This document shows, one piece after another, positions 12,376-22,660 of a stretch of 64,000 bases of DNA (positions are counted from its first letter, which is position 1; each line of letters begins with the position of its first letter). The notes beneath the pieces were generated by a model. That model was not told the DNA's origin. It did not search any database and was given only the letters and a program-made list of their open reading frames with translations. The position numbers and the translations under genes are program-made. The stretch lies in the NCBI GenBank assembly GCA_029817715.1, contig JARUPY010000290.1:1426001-1490000 (forward strand), given 5' to 3'. The DNA comes from Melastoma dodecandrum. Lineage: Eukaryota; Streptophyta; Magnoliopsida; Myrtales; Melastomataceae.

Positions 12376-13118
12376 TTAATCACCATAAGAATCCTCCTCT
12401 GATGACAACGTCTTCCCTATAGCAATGGCCTGTTGTAAAGTCTTAGGATTCAGCACAGTAACCAGTTTGCGATTCTCCTTCTTAAGGCCCCCAATAAACA
12501 GAGCAACTTGGTCTTCTTGACTTAGGCCCACCTTGGTGACCAAAGACACAAACTCGTCAATATATTCCGAGAAACTACTCCCTTCACGTAATTCTTTAAG
12601 CAAAGCAATCGGTAGAGACAGCTCATTCGGCCCGAACCTCACCAACATGGTGTTTGAATACTCCTCCCAACTCGCCAGTCCCATCATTCCGCGATCCTTG
12701 AAGAAGGCATGATGCCACTCAATCGCCAACCCAGTTAAATAAACCGACGCAACACTCACATTGAGCTCCGCAAATGTTTCATCCAACTCAAAATAATGCT
12801 CACTCTTGAAGACCCACTCATTAACCTTAGTTCCATAAAAAAACTGGAAAATCCAACCGCATGTGTCATGTCCCGCGCTCTACTGGCCAATGGTGGTACC
12901 CTTCACTTCTCGATTATGTACCTCCCTCTTTTTCAGAAAGCTCCCTTCCCTTATCCCATTTCTGCGCCTCCACCGCTCCCAATCTCTCGTTAAGTCCATC
13001 CATCTTCCTTAAGAGCTCCTGCAACATCTCCAACATAGCTTCCATCTCGACCAAATTACACCGTGCGCGCGTTCCGTCTGCAACAGGCATCACCAGCAGG
13101 GCAAAGACCGAGCTGTAG
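12376..13118 (-). pseudogene. Gypsy gag remnant
   Basis: The segments include a coiled-coil start (MEAMLEMLQELLRKMDGLNER) and the capsid-like part with YLTGLAIEWHHAFFKDRG, FSEYIDEFVSLVTKVGLSQ and VALFIGGLKKENRK. Frame breaks occur around 12790-12910. The zinc-knuckle region between here and the protease is not readable as one ORF. Confidence 0.75.
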
Positions 13119-13119
13119 C

Positions 13120-13131
13120 GCTCTGATACCA
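13120..13131 (-). other. Primer-binding site, tRNA-Met type
   Basis: The minus strand reads TGGTATCAGAGC, the complement of the 3' end of initiator tRNA-Met. It lies two bases inside the LTR end, as expected for minus-strand priming of the gypsy element. Confidence 0.85.
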
Positions 13132-13133
13132 AC

Positions 13134-13661
13134 TGATGCCGGAATTTCCAATTACAGATAGATCTCGCCTTGACTATAAAGGAAAATATAAGAAAAAACA
13201 CCACAGTTGATAGTCACAACCCTTTCCTCCTACGGAACCACTCCTCCTCCACCATAGACGTGGAACAAGGCTACTCCTCTCTCCCTCAACCTCCTCCTCT
13301 CTATTCTGTTGGATAATATTTTCTTACTGCACTAACCGACAGTATATAACGACCACGCTTCCTTCCTGTGTCAATCCGTTTCCCAGTGAGGGTTGTTTTC
13401 CCCATTCTGTTAGCCTTCCCCTTATTCTTCTTTTTGCCACACAGTTACGCTTCTTTTCCAATTTCGTCCCTTCCTTTAATTGCAGCCCCTTCTATCTTCG
13501 AGCTTGCTTCCACTGAGCCGATTGCGGCCCCTTCCACCTCTGGCCTTGCTAGTACCTTCATCTGATCCAGCGTCTGGTCCATTGACTCTGCTTGCTTCCC
13601 TTCTTGCGTGTCCCCTTCTCCGGACTCCCCTCCACCTGCAGAAGTGTTAATTCACGTAACA
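13134..13661 (-). repeat. 5' LTR of the minus-strand gypsy element
   Basis: On the minus strand this runs from TGTTACGTGAATTAAC to CCGGCATCA, right next to the primer site. Length is about 528 bp. The outer boundary is inferred from the TG...CA ends, because no second copy was found in the window. Confidence 0.55.
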
Positions 13662-14151
13662 GTTATCTGATTTTTGTTTTTCTGGGTGGGATGCGATTTG
13701 CCCAATCCATAGCTCTGAGAGTGCTTAGTTTTGCATCTAAGATTTTTGGGGGTTAAATTGCTCACCTTTTGTTCTGGGATTTCAAGAGGGAGATTCACAG
13801 CGTGTATCTTTTCAAGCCGACGTCTCTTGCCGGTGTCCTTTTATTCTTGTATTCAAATTGGATTTCTTTTTCATTTACTAACAAATGTGAATGTCAGTTG
13901 CTTATCCAAGGATTAAAATGAACTTGCTTTGTTCTGCTCTGTATGCGGCTACTTTCCTTATTCTCATGTGTCACGCCATCAAGTTCTAGGTGGTTGTTAT
14001 TTATAGAACTAACCAAAATATTAGGCTAATGGCATTTGGGTAGTTAAGATAGTTTGAGATCGACTAAGACCTGGATTATCATGTTACTATTTCAGAAAGC
14101 CAGGAAAGACCTGGATTATCATGTACACGATGAATTGTTCTGGCTATCACA
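13662..14151. other. Unassigned, with a short direct repeat
   Basis: Nothing coding is recognised. The string AGACCTGGATTATCATGT occurs twice within about 40 bp around 14067-14125. Confidence 0.4.
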
Positions 14152-14932
14152 GGCTCGCAAAGATGCCAATTAAATTGTCACAAATCTGCCAAGACAACCA
14201 GTGAATTCACGATTGATTGCTTCAGATTATCTGGAAGATAATTTGGATCTCTTGGATATATCGATAAACGGTTATCTTCTTTTCAGGTGCCTTGTGTTGT
14301 TTTGAAAATATGCTGCTATAGCACAAAGGTCATTCTGATAGTTGGCTTACTACTTATATATTCACTGTCTGTTTCTTTTCTTTTTTTTTTTTTCTAAAAG
14401 TTGTTTCTTCTAGTTATGAAGACACAGATTTGGCTTTCCATTACGGTGCAATGCATCGAGAATGCATTCATCATCAGAGTGTCGCAAGGTAAGCTAAATG
14501 AATTCCAGCGGAGACGTTTATGGATCAACTATTGTATCTCAATATCAGCGCTTCCATAAGTTTTTTTTCTTTCCCTTGAGTCAACAAGGGAACAACACAA
14601 GTCTTTAATGCTCTTTGTGCCTTTACCTTAGTCTAAATTGGTTCCATGCCTAGCCTCGTATTTCTCTAGAACTGCTTGTTATTTCCCCCATCAATGGCAA
14701 GACAAGTTCTTAACTAAATTATTTCTCTCTTGTGATGATATTGGGGTTTTATGCTGTTATCTTTGAATGCGGTTTTAAGATTCCACTGCTCATTATTGCA
14801 TTTTGGGTTTAGTCATTGCTATTGTCTGTTTCTTCCAGGTATATATTAGAGTCGCATAACATGAAGAAGTTTTTTTAGCACATAGAACTTCCAAATTTTG
14901 ACGTTGCAGCAGATGTGAGCGCAACTCTTAAG
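14152..14932 (+). pseudogene. MO25-like (calcium-binding protein 39) pseudogene fragment with introns
   Basis: MO25 proteins are armadillo-like scaffolds that activate STE20/LKB1-type kinases. Three exon-like blocks keep the family sequence. The first has ARKDAN, an in-frame TAA, then [20 protein letters not shown] (14152-~14270). The second is 14414-14488, YEDTDLAFHYGAMHRECIHH, with AG before it and GTAAGC after it. The third is 14839-14932, YILESHNMKKFF then a TAG at 14876-14878 where the family has Asp, then HIELPNFDVAADVSATLK. Intact splice signals show it came from genomic duplication rather than retroposition. The N terminus and the C-terminal half are not found nearby. Confidence 0.82.
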
Positions 14933-15682
14933 GTTATACACTCGTCTCTCTATAAACAAGATTTTTTTTATAACCGGGATTACATCCATAATCATAGGCA
15001 ATTTCAGTGTTCCTTTGATTGAAATTGTCGGAGAATCGTTTTGTCCAACTTCTAGCCTGTCCATGAATAAGATCTACATGAATCATTCTCCTCATTTCCA
15101 TGAATCCACTTTCAGTCGGACAGTGTGATTTCCCTGGACAAGATTTTGAATTTATTTGTTATTGGTATACGGCAGAAGTTCCGTGGCTTTCTTCATTCTC
15201 TTTTCCAGGCAGCAAATCTTGGCACAGAACTTAAACTCATGATAGCAGAGCTCTCGCCCTATGGTTGCATGATCCTCCATCCAACTTCATCATCTACACT
15301 TCTCTTTTGGGTGATTGCCACTTGATGCTTACATAAACCCGGTGTTCTCCAAGGATGCTGCTTAAGTTCTATAAGAAGTCCATATTCCGAATTAAGGGTC
15401 GGCCAGTTACCACTACAAAACACGGGCGATGTACTTGGCCTAACTTTTTAACCCTTCATTGTTTGGTCCATATTACCATGACCATACTAGAGTAGCAGAC
15501 TATTAAGTAAGAAGCTTGCCGTTGCTGTTAGGTGAATTAGACCATACACAGCAATCTCGATATCAAACTGAATCAAGAACGGATCCAACGACAATCCTTT
15601 ACAGCTTTATCAAACTCAGACTCTGACACCTACGTTACAACAGCAACAACGAGGTGACGCAAGCGAACATCAACAGATGCTG
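14933..15682. other. Intergenic, 3' side of ING2
   Basis: No gene is recognised. A short plus ORF at 15125-15325 has no domain. The part next to 15683 is probably the 3' UTR of ING2, which runs toward lower coordinates. Confidence 0.45.
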
Positions 15683-17942
15683 TTATTGGCCATGGGGCAG
15701 AAGCTTACATGTTGGGCAGTACCATTTTCCTTTGAATCGGGTCTCAGGGGTCAGCCCGACGCACGTGTAATGGAACCATTCACCACCTTGGCACTGTCAC
15801 ACAAACATCAGATATTTTCAACCCAGAAGTTCTTCAATGAAATGTTAGAATTAACAGGCATTTGCTAAGATATGCTTCTAATGCATGTGCATTAAAGGAC
15901 AGAATCGAGCTTTCTGAAAGTAATAATACATTCAGCTCTGTCACCATATAGCTCACCAAAGACAAAAACGCATAGAAAAGGTTTGTATGAAAAGGAGGAA
16001 CAAGAGAGGGGGAGAAAGACTAACGTTTTCGTTGTCACAGGCAATCATATCTCCAAATGAAACCTGAAATGATAATCATTGAGGACGAATATAAGATCAC
16101 TGGACATCTAAAAGTGAAATAAAAATGGTCGAATATTGATTTATGTAAAAGAAGAAAGAAAAAACCTGATGACAAACACAATACGTAGGTTCGTCTGGAT
16201 CAATGGGTTGATCAATATCAGCGGACGAGGGAAAGTCCTTCTTGTGACTCCCTGGAGGGGGCATGAGCTCAAAATCTCTGTCACGCTCCCGATCCCAATA
16301 GTCAGGCCTCTTCGACGATGTAGGTGTTCCAAAGGTGATCTTGCGTTTTTCACTCTTATGGATTAAAGGTAAGGACAGGAGGATGGCTGGTTCTTCCGGA
16401 GGAATCTTGCCTTCTGAATACATCAAAAGGAATCGCATGAGTCATTCCACATAAATGGGGGTTTAAAAGCTTGATCGGAAAATGGTCTGACTCAAGAGGA
16501 ATATAAATAGTCCATAAAATGATAAAAATATTTCACTTTCCAAATAGCACACTTCATTCTGCCTATTTGATACATCATATTGCATAAGACACTCCCAGTT
16601 TGATCATGCCTAGCTCAACTCTCTCTCCCATGTTGTACACTCAATTCTTCAAAGACACCACAAGTATGATCGACATTACATATAACCACACAATTCATTT
16701 TTGCCAGGGATAGGAAAGGGGTAGCAAAAACAACTAAATTAAAAAAAGTAAGACGCAGAGGATAATGCTAGAATCCCAACTAGTAAGTGCATAAATTACC
16801 ATGCTTTAGATCTTCAGCAAAGTTGTTAAGATCCTCATCAAGCCGTTTGATATGGCTGTCCACCTTAAGCAAGGCGGCAAACGTGATTGTGGAAAATGCA
16901 AAACAGAGTACTCGTTACTTAGCATTTATCATGGCATCTAAACCTAGAATTTCTACCCACAAGGCCACATCAAAACTCATGATGCTGTAGTTCTTTATGA
17001 TAGAAGTTGGTCTCTAGTTTTCCCCTAGAGACCAACTTCTACCGTAGTTTCTTCTACCTAGTCTGCAGAAGACATTTTTAAAAGCACTACAGCATCATGA
17101 GCAAAAGAAGATGAAAGCCACCCGGTGTCATACACACGATGAAATCAAGAGAAGGATGGGCGGAGAATGATATGTGGGCAAATCAGCTTCATCCACCACA
17201 GACATGCATAACAAGTGGTCCGAGACTATCACAAGTAACTGAACCGAAAAGGAAAAAATATGCACGTAATACAGGAGCACACCATCCGACCAAATAGCCC
17301 ATGCCCAAATCTACAAGAGTCTTTGATGCCACAAGCTTCTACCTTATACCAAAGAAACCCAACAAGCGAAAAACCTCAGAAAGATAAAGCATCATTACAG
17401 AACATGACCTCACCAGCTGATAAGCTTGTTGGGCAAGTAGAACCTTCTCAGTACACAGACTCAGGGCATTATCCTGATTAACCTCAATCTCCTTCAGCAG
17501 CTTCTCGGACGCAGATTCTTCCTCCTCGTTATCGTACTCGCGGCCATAATCAACGCCCTGAGCATGACCATTTGCCCGCTTCCTCGAGCCCCAGAACTTA
17601 GTCTGTTGCCCGGTCTCCTTAATCATGGCTAAAACCCAAGCAATAAATCCAGAAGAGAAAAAACTCACTCCCCTCAAACAATCTCTCGAGAACTCAAGAC
17701 TTCATCATAAAAAAGAGGCACCACCTTGGGAACGATCGTCGAGTTCCCTGATCGTGTTGAGCAGCCTCTGAAGTTCGGCAGGCAGTGTGCTTGCATCTTG
17801 CAGAAGCCAACAAGGGAGTCAAAACCTAAAGGTAGAAACTTTGAAGACAAGTTTGGAACTTAAGGTGATCCCAGAAGCAGCTTTCCGGTTTTTTACCCTC
17901 GAAGTAGTCGTCGATGTAGACTCCGGTCCTCGCGATTGCCAT
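15683..17942 (-). CDS. ING2: PHD finger protein ING2-like, seven exons, intact
   Basis: The gene encodes a plant ING protein, a reader of H3K4me3 in histone acetyltransferase complexes in the nucleus. Exons (descending): 17942-17897, 17796-17725, 17628-17414, 16863-16800, 16413-16166, 16063-16025, 15793-15683, all with GT-AG introns. They sum to 795 nt, or 264 aa, close to the usual length of about 260. The start is [15 protein letters not shown]. The ING N-terminal helical domain covers exons 2-4 ([50 protein letters not shown]). The linker has [15 protein letters not shown], and the PHD finger runs [21 protein letters not shown] / [19 protein letters not shown] / [10 protein letters not shown] with all eight zinc ligands. 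No frame breaks were found. Its 5' end faces the HNH gene 272 bp away. Confidence 0.95.
16976..17101. mobile_element. Foldback MITE-like element in ING2 intron 3
   Basis: A 126-bp palindromic unit begins CTCATGATGCTGTAG and ends with the exact reverse complement. It is flanked by CAAAA on both sides (16971-16975 and 17102-17106). Inside, a perfect 17-bp stem (17001-17017 with 17025-17041) closes a 7-nt loop. It lies in intron 3 of the ING2-like gene. The terminal repeats plus 5-bp duplication suggest a MITE, superfamily uncertain. A foldback RNA precursor is a less likely alternative. Confidence 0.6.
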
Positions 17943-18214
17943 TTGCCGCCTCCGCGATCGACTTCCAAATTTGGGAATGTAGGGTTTTTCTTAACTCCCG
18001 ATTTCTGCTCCACCTGCTTTTTTTAATCCAGTTCAAATTACTTTTTTTTTTTACATTTTCCCACGTCCACCCAGACTTCATTTTCAATTTTTTTTTAGAT
18101 ATTTCTGGATGGGACTAAAAGGAACGTGCAGAAAGCAGTTCTTGTGGATGACGCTTTCTTCCGTTAAAACAGTTGGTCCTCCTCCCCCGAGCACCTCCTG
18201 TATTCTCCTGATGT
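17943..18214. promoter_or_regulatory. Divergent (bidirectional) promoter between ING2 and HNH gene
   Basis: Only 272 bp separate the two start codons, and both 5' UTRs must fit inside. The side nearer the HNH gene is pyrimidine-rich (poly-T tracts around 18000-18060). No clear TATA box was seen, as is common for housekeeping bidirectional promoters. Confidence 0.55.
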
Positions 18215-19613
18215 ATGGCTCAGTTCCTGCCGAGAGGCGCCGTGAGGTTGCTCCTCGACCGCGAGGGACGAGGAGGATCGACGGACCGTTTCCTCCGTAA
18301 GCTCGGGTCGCCTTCCCTTGTCGAAAGGCGGAGGCTCGGTTCGTCTGGGAATTCCATCTCCTCTCGCTCCTGGAGTTATTCCTTGGACAATCTGAGGGCA
18401 TGCTCCCGGCAGAGAATGAATGAGGAGGCCTTGCTTGCAGCAGACGATGAGGATGACTACGGGGGCAGTGATGATGACGAGTTGTCCTGCTTCAGGGGCC
18501 TAGTGTTGGATCTTGCTTACAGGTTATGTTCTGCACTTTTAATGGTGGGGGTCACGGTAAGGACCGGGCTAAAGTTCTAGCAGCTTATTGATGTTGTCTT
18601 CTTTCTTGTTGTCATTCAGGCCAGTGAATGTTGTGTGCTGGAGGCGAGCCATCTGCTTGGAGTTCATGGAAAATGTTGCGCCTTATCTGGCTTAATCGTA
18701 ATCTCGCGGATAGAATCTTCTAGGTTAATTGATACCGTTTACAGGGTTCTTAGCGCTGGTGTTTACACTCTGTTCAGGCCGATATGCTGGAGTACTACGA
18801 TCAGACTGTCAATTCCCCATGCGTTTCTTTCTATATCCCTGCTGTCTCAAGGGTAGGCATAGTACGAGAAGCTCCATCAATGCATTGCCTCGATTTTCAT
18901 GTGTTTGGACATGTGCATGTGCCGATCCATATTTACTGCTGGGAGTACGATAGTTTCTCTCTTCTGTTGGCAGGTTCCACAGCTGCTTCAAGTTGTTAAG
19001 AGAAGGAGGGTCAAGAACAATCTTGGTCGAGGAAACGTTCTTTATCGGGACAACTATACTTGCCAGTGAGTAATCCTGGTCTCTTTCGGAAACATCATAT
19101 CCGTTAGTTACCAATCGCTTTGGGAAGTTTGTTTGCAATAGAAGCATGCCTGTTTTTCTTGTATGCGAACTCGATGATGTGCTCGATTGCTGTCAAGGGA
19201 TTGTGTCTTTGTCTGGTTTGTAGGTATTGTTCTTCATGTAGAACTTGACAATAGATCACATCTTGCCAATCTCATGGGGTGGAGAATGGACATGGGAGAA
19301 TCTGGTCACTGCCTGTTCGAGATGCAATTCGAGGAAAGGTCAGAAAACGGTCGAAGAAGCACGTATGAAGCTGCTCAAGGTTCCCAAGGTACAAACTATA
19401 GCTGAATCGTTCACCCTGCCTGCTCGTGTACTTTTGGATGAATAATGTCAACGAAATGGAAATGAAATGTTCATTCGAACACTGCAGGCTCCAAAAGACT
19501 ATGACATAGTCACGATTCCTCTAACAGGTGCAGCAGTCAGGTCCCTGCAAAGGAGGAAGGGAACCCCAGAGGAATGGCTCCAATACCTCAGCAGATCATC
19601 CTCGGAACCGTGA
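18215..19613 (+). pseudogene. HNH endonuclease family gene, six exons, one-base frameshift
   Basis: This is a plant HNH-nuclease-domain protein. Exons: 18215-18522, 18620-18674, 18778-18852, 18974-19065, 19224-19388, 19488-19613, all with GT-AG borders. The first exon has a low-complexity, perhaps transit-peptide-like, Arg/Ser-rich start and an acidic stretch (DDEDDYGGSDDDE). Later come VNVVCWRRAICLEFME, EYYDQTVNSPCVSFYIP, QLLQVVKRRRVKNNL and the HNH core: [27 protein letters not shown] and [12 protein letters not shown]. Exon lengths sum to 821, one short of a multiple of three. The missing base lies in exon 5 between CSSCR and LTIDH (about 19243-19246), between the first Cys pair and the catalytic His. 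Everything else is intact, so this is either a very recent pseudogene or a sequence error. Confidence 0.8.
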
Positions 19614-19736
19614 GGGCCCGTGAATCAACTCATTGACATTCCCAATCGATGCAAAGCCTCTGCTAATCATCAACGTGAATAGGAATCTTAATTTATGTAG
19701 GAGAAAAACCCCATAATCGGACCACCCAAGATTAAT

Positions 19737-20800
19737 TTATGTACAAAAAGCCAAAAGAATCACGACCGAGATGAAGTAAGCGACCAAAGATGGAAACGAT
19801 GAGGACGATGAAGCAATCTGGAAATTGCAGCTCAGGGGATTGTGGTTCTGAACCTGATAATACATGTGGAACCCATAAGACACATTGTCGCTCGTGCTGA
19901 GGCCATTGCATGAGGATCCGTAGCCAACTGCCGTGGTCTGACTGTGAGCACGTGTAGTCTTCTACACTGTCCCTGAGCTTGGTCAGGTCCATGGCATTCA
20001 GGTTGAAGACGCACCACTGATCAGGAAGATACTTCACATCCCCTGAGGAGCTTGTTCTGGTCCTTACCAGAGACATCCAATGGGAATTTTGGTTGGCCAT
20101 CGTAACGGAAGATCCCCCAGTACCGCTCGAAATTCCCAGGGTCAATACTCTTCACATCCTCGTCAATGAGGCTGAAGAGGTAGGCCTCAATGTTGCCAGG
20201 ACGGGGAGGAGTGCCCACATTCGCCGCAAGCTTTGGCAGGTCTCCGTTGTAGAACCTCTAGGCATTGCTGAGGTTTGCATACTTGTCCCATCAGTCTGCC
20301 ACCTGATCATTTCAACTATAACGGTTATGTCTACATGCCCAGCAGCCTTCAAGGCGGATACCGGGTGTTGAAATTGGCATCGAACACATTTGTATACTGA
20401 ATCCCATTGTCAATAACTAAGGTCGCCCGTCAAAGAACGAGCGTAGTCGAAGGGGAAATTGTCGTCACCATATATGCTAGAGAAAAAACTGAAATACGGT
20501 GTTGACAGCGAAAGGGAGAATTGTTCTGGGCGAGGAAATCAACAATCTGAGACATTATCCTACTGATGTCACTGCTTAACGTCCCAGCCACGGGGACGGG
20601 TTCGATACAGAGGAGTTATACATTTCAGCATCAAATGGGGTGGTGGCCTTGTCCTTATCCCCTAGTCCAGCCACGTTGAGCTCATTCTGAATGTTCCGGA
20701 GCACGGGGAGGGTGACGTCATTGAACAAGCCACTATAGGATGATAGGAAGGGCTCATTCCCGACGGCAACACACCTGCAGCCGACAGGGAGACGCACAGG
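19737..20800 (-). pseudogene. GH17 beta-1,3-glucanase with X8 domain, truncated and frameshifted
   Basis: The family hydrolyses callose in the cell wall. Blocks seen in order: [18 protein letters not shown] (the Asn-Glu catalytic acid region), [17 protein letters not shown], then after frame changes YTNVFDANFNT, a degraded segment where the nucleophile region should be, and TPPRPGNIEAYLFSLIDEDV followed by PGNFERYWGIFRYDGQPKF. The X8 (callose-binding) domain follows, starting DQWCVFNLNAMDLTKLRDSV. After another shift near 19945 a hydrophobic tail (SLVAYFISVVILLAFCT, stop 19737-19739) looks like a GPI-anchor signal. The N-terminal third with the signal peptide is missing, and at least three frameshifts or stops occur. 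Confidence 0.85.
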
Positions 20801-21266
20801 TCATCAGGACAGAGGAACTAGTAATAACTAGTTAACCAACTAAAATGCCGCCTAAAAATTGGAATTCACTAGATAATCACTAATTCACCCTCTTAGTGTA
20901 CCTTAACGATCCAACGGAAATAAAGTTTCCGTAACTATGGATTGGAATTTATGGCAGTTTTGTTTGTGCGCTAGAGTTCCATGACCCCAAACCCCTTACC
21001 ACATGAACCGAAGTTTGGCGTCTTTGCTCTTAATCACCACCTAACCCCGTCCGGGCTATGTACAAAACCACACTACTTTTCGATGCATCAGCTTATTCGG
21101 ACTTCACTTATCAGATTAGGAAATTCTCTTCCACGAAGAAATTTGTCTCCTGTCCCCCACACATTTGATCAATTTATTAGGAGGATTGACCTGCCTTTTG
21201 CTAGAAGATGTTACTTTTTTATCTTATGCTCTGGCAGTAAACACTATCAGCACTGGCAGAACTCGT
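20801..21266. other. Unassigned spacer
   Basis: There is no recognised gene. A 146-codon plus ORF (20981-21421) overlaps the following pseudogene and has no domain. Confidence 0.4.
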
Positions 21267-22660
21267 TCAGATCCAAATTTTGCCTTGGTGGACGATCTCC
21301 ACTGAATTGCCTAAGTTCAAGTCTGGTTTCTTGTAGGGAAGATGTGGCACCTGTGCTAGTGTTTGTTGCTCATCCTTCGCTTTGGTTGGATTCCCAGAAT
21401 TCCTCATTTTTGAAGTTGTAGATGGCCCCTGGAATCTTATCCCATCTGTTATCTTTCTGTCCATCCACCCAACATCGGAGAAGTTACCTCCTGCTCCGTG
21501 AAATATCATGTCCTTGCCTTTGAGTAAGTCTTGAGTGTTTCGTAACCTTTAGCATGTGAGCAGCCAGCTCTCCTTTGACTGGTATGCTTGAATTTCATCC
21601 ATCTCAGAGAAAACGGACCTCAGACACTGATCAGACATTTTTGTGATTAGTTCCGAAAGCTGAGACCTGGCTGCTTCGAGCCCAACCGTGTCCAAGTTGG
21701 GCCTTCCCAGTGTCTCCTGAACTTTCTCCAACACTGACTTTAGGTACCACCCTTGAGTATCGTCATGGAGTTGCAGGTGATGCGGTGCCTATTGTGTTGC
21801 GAGCCATCAACTTTTTAGTAATTTCAGCCATTGAGAGAATCTTAACTTTGGCAATCTTTTTGCATCATTTAGTTATGCAATGTTTATCAGCCGTGTAAAA
21901 CTAAAATCGAATGAGTTTTGGTATGACCTTAGCTGTTTGTGATCCTGTTTCTGCAGCTTGAATTGACTGCAATGCGCTTCATCAACATAAAACCTCCTGT
22001 ACTCAAAATATCAGGAACATGTATTCCCGGAAATTCTTATTCCTCTTCCCTTTTGTGTCCTTAGACGATCATTGCATATGGTTGGTGCTATTACCTGTTT
22101 TCATGAATTCCAATGTAAGGCCCCTTTACAGCCACAAATCTTTCTTTCCCAGCAGTGACTGCACCAATTCCGAGTATTAGAAAGTTCATCTCACTACAGG
22201 CACGATGAAAGGGCATGAAGATTTTCTTACTAGTCCTGTCTTGTCTGATGTAGGCTCTTCCATACATATTACGATTATGTCGATACTTCTGCTTACCAAA
22301 AGATGACAAAGTGTGAGTGCAAGAGTGGGAAAGTTAGTCGTGGAGCTTGTCAATCGTGAATTACCAGAAGATAACTTTTCAGGTGGAATAGAGTGAGCCC
22401 CGGGATGCTCATGGCTTTCAATACTGGCATCGGAGTTGCAACTGCAGATGAACATAGAAGAAGAAAGTCTGAAAACTTGAGTAAAATAATGTATCCCACT
22501 TAGAAATCCCACAGAAAATTCTATTTTGGGGACTCACTTGTGGGTCCACCAAGCTTGTTAACTGCTTCCACAAACCGGGTGAAGGTCGACTGTCCATTTC
22601 ATTCTTGGCTTAGTTTCGGTAGACAGGGAGAGCCTTGTACTTCCAGTGTTCTCAAAGAGG
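21267..22660 (-). pseudogene. MYB-CC (PHR1/PHL-type, GARP) transcription factor pseudogene
   Basis: MYB-CC factors bind DNA through a GARP domain and dimerise by a coiled coil. Several are regulators of the phosphate-starvation response. First exon (22660-~22550): KPRMKWTVDLH, then one extra C, then RFVEAVNKLGGPT before a GTGAGT donor. Second exon (~22440-22370): PVLKAMSIPGLTLFHLKSYL, the recognition helix. Third: QKYRHNRNMYGRAYIRQDR (~22300). The coiled-coil/LHEQLE region has a frameshift and a TAG (about 21795-21770), followed by YLKSVLEKVQETLGRPNL and VGLEAARSQLSELITKM (21734-21600). A C-terminal exon at 21509-21267 is plausible. At least two frame breaks make it a probable pseudogene. Confidence 0.8.

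Larger units (their letters stand above)
5000..13661 (-). mobile_element. Decayed Ty3/gypsy retrotransposon, interrupted by another element
   Basis: On the minus strand the order is LTR (13134-13661), Met-type primer site, gag, protease-RT-RNase H and an internally deleted integrase. It resumes on the far side of the element inserted at 5106-9711. The integrase C-terminal block is split: HPYKQVSVE lies just right of 9716 and KLSPLYYSPYKILDRVGS just left of 5101, and the frame continues across the insertion once one copy of the CCCTT duplication is discounted. Several frameshifts and stops show it is dead. No second LTR was recognised, so the left end is approximate. The tRNA-Met primer site and domain order fit Ty3/gypsy. 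Chromovirus membership is plausible, but no chromodomain was seen. Confidence 0.85.

Noticed and set aside
20981..21421. 146-codon plus ORF as a gene
   Set aside because: No domain, overlaps the C-terminal part of the MYB-CC pseudogene, and the composition is not convincing.
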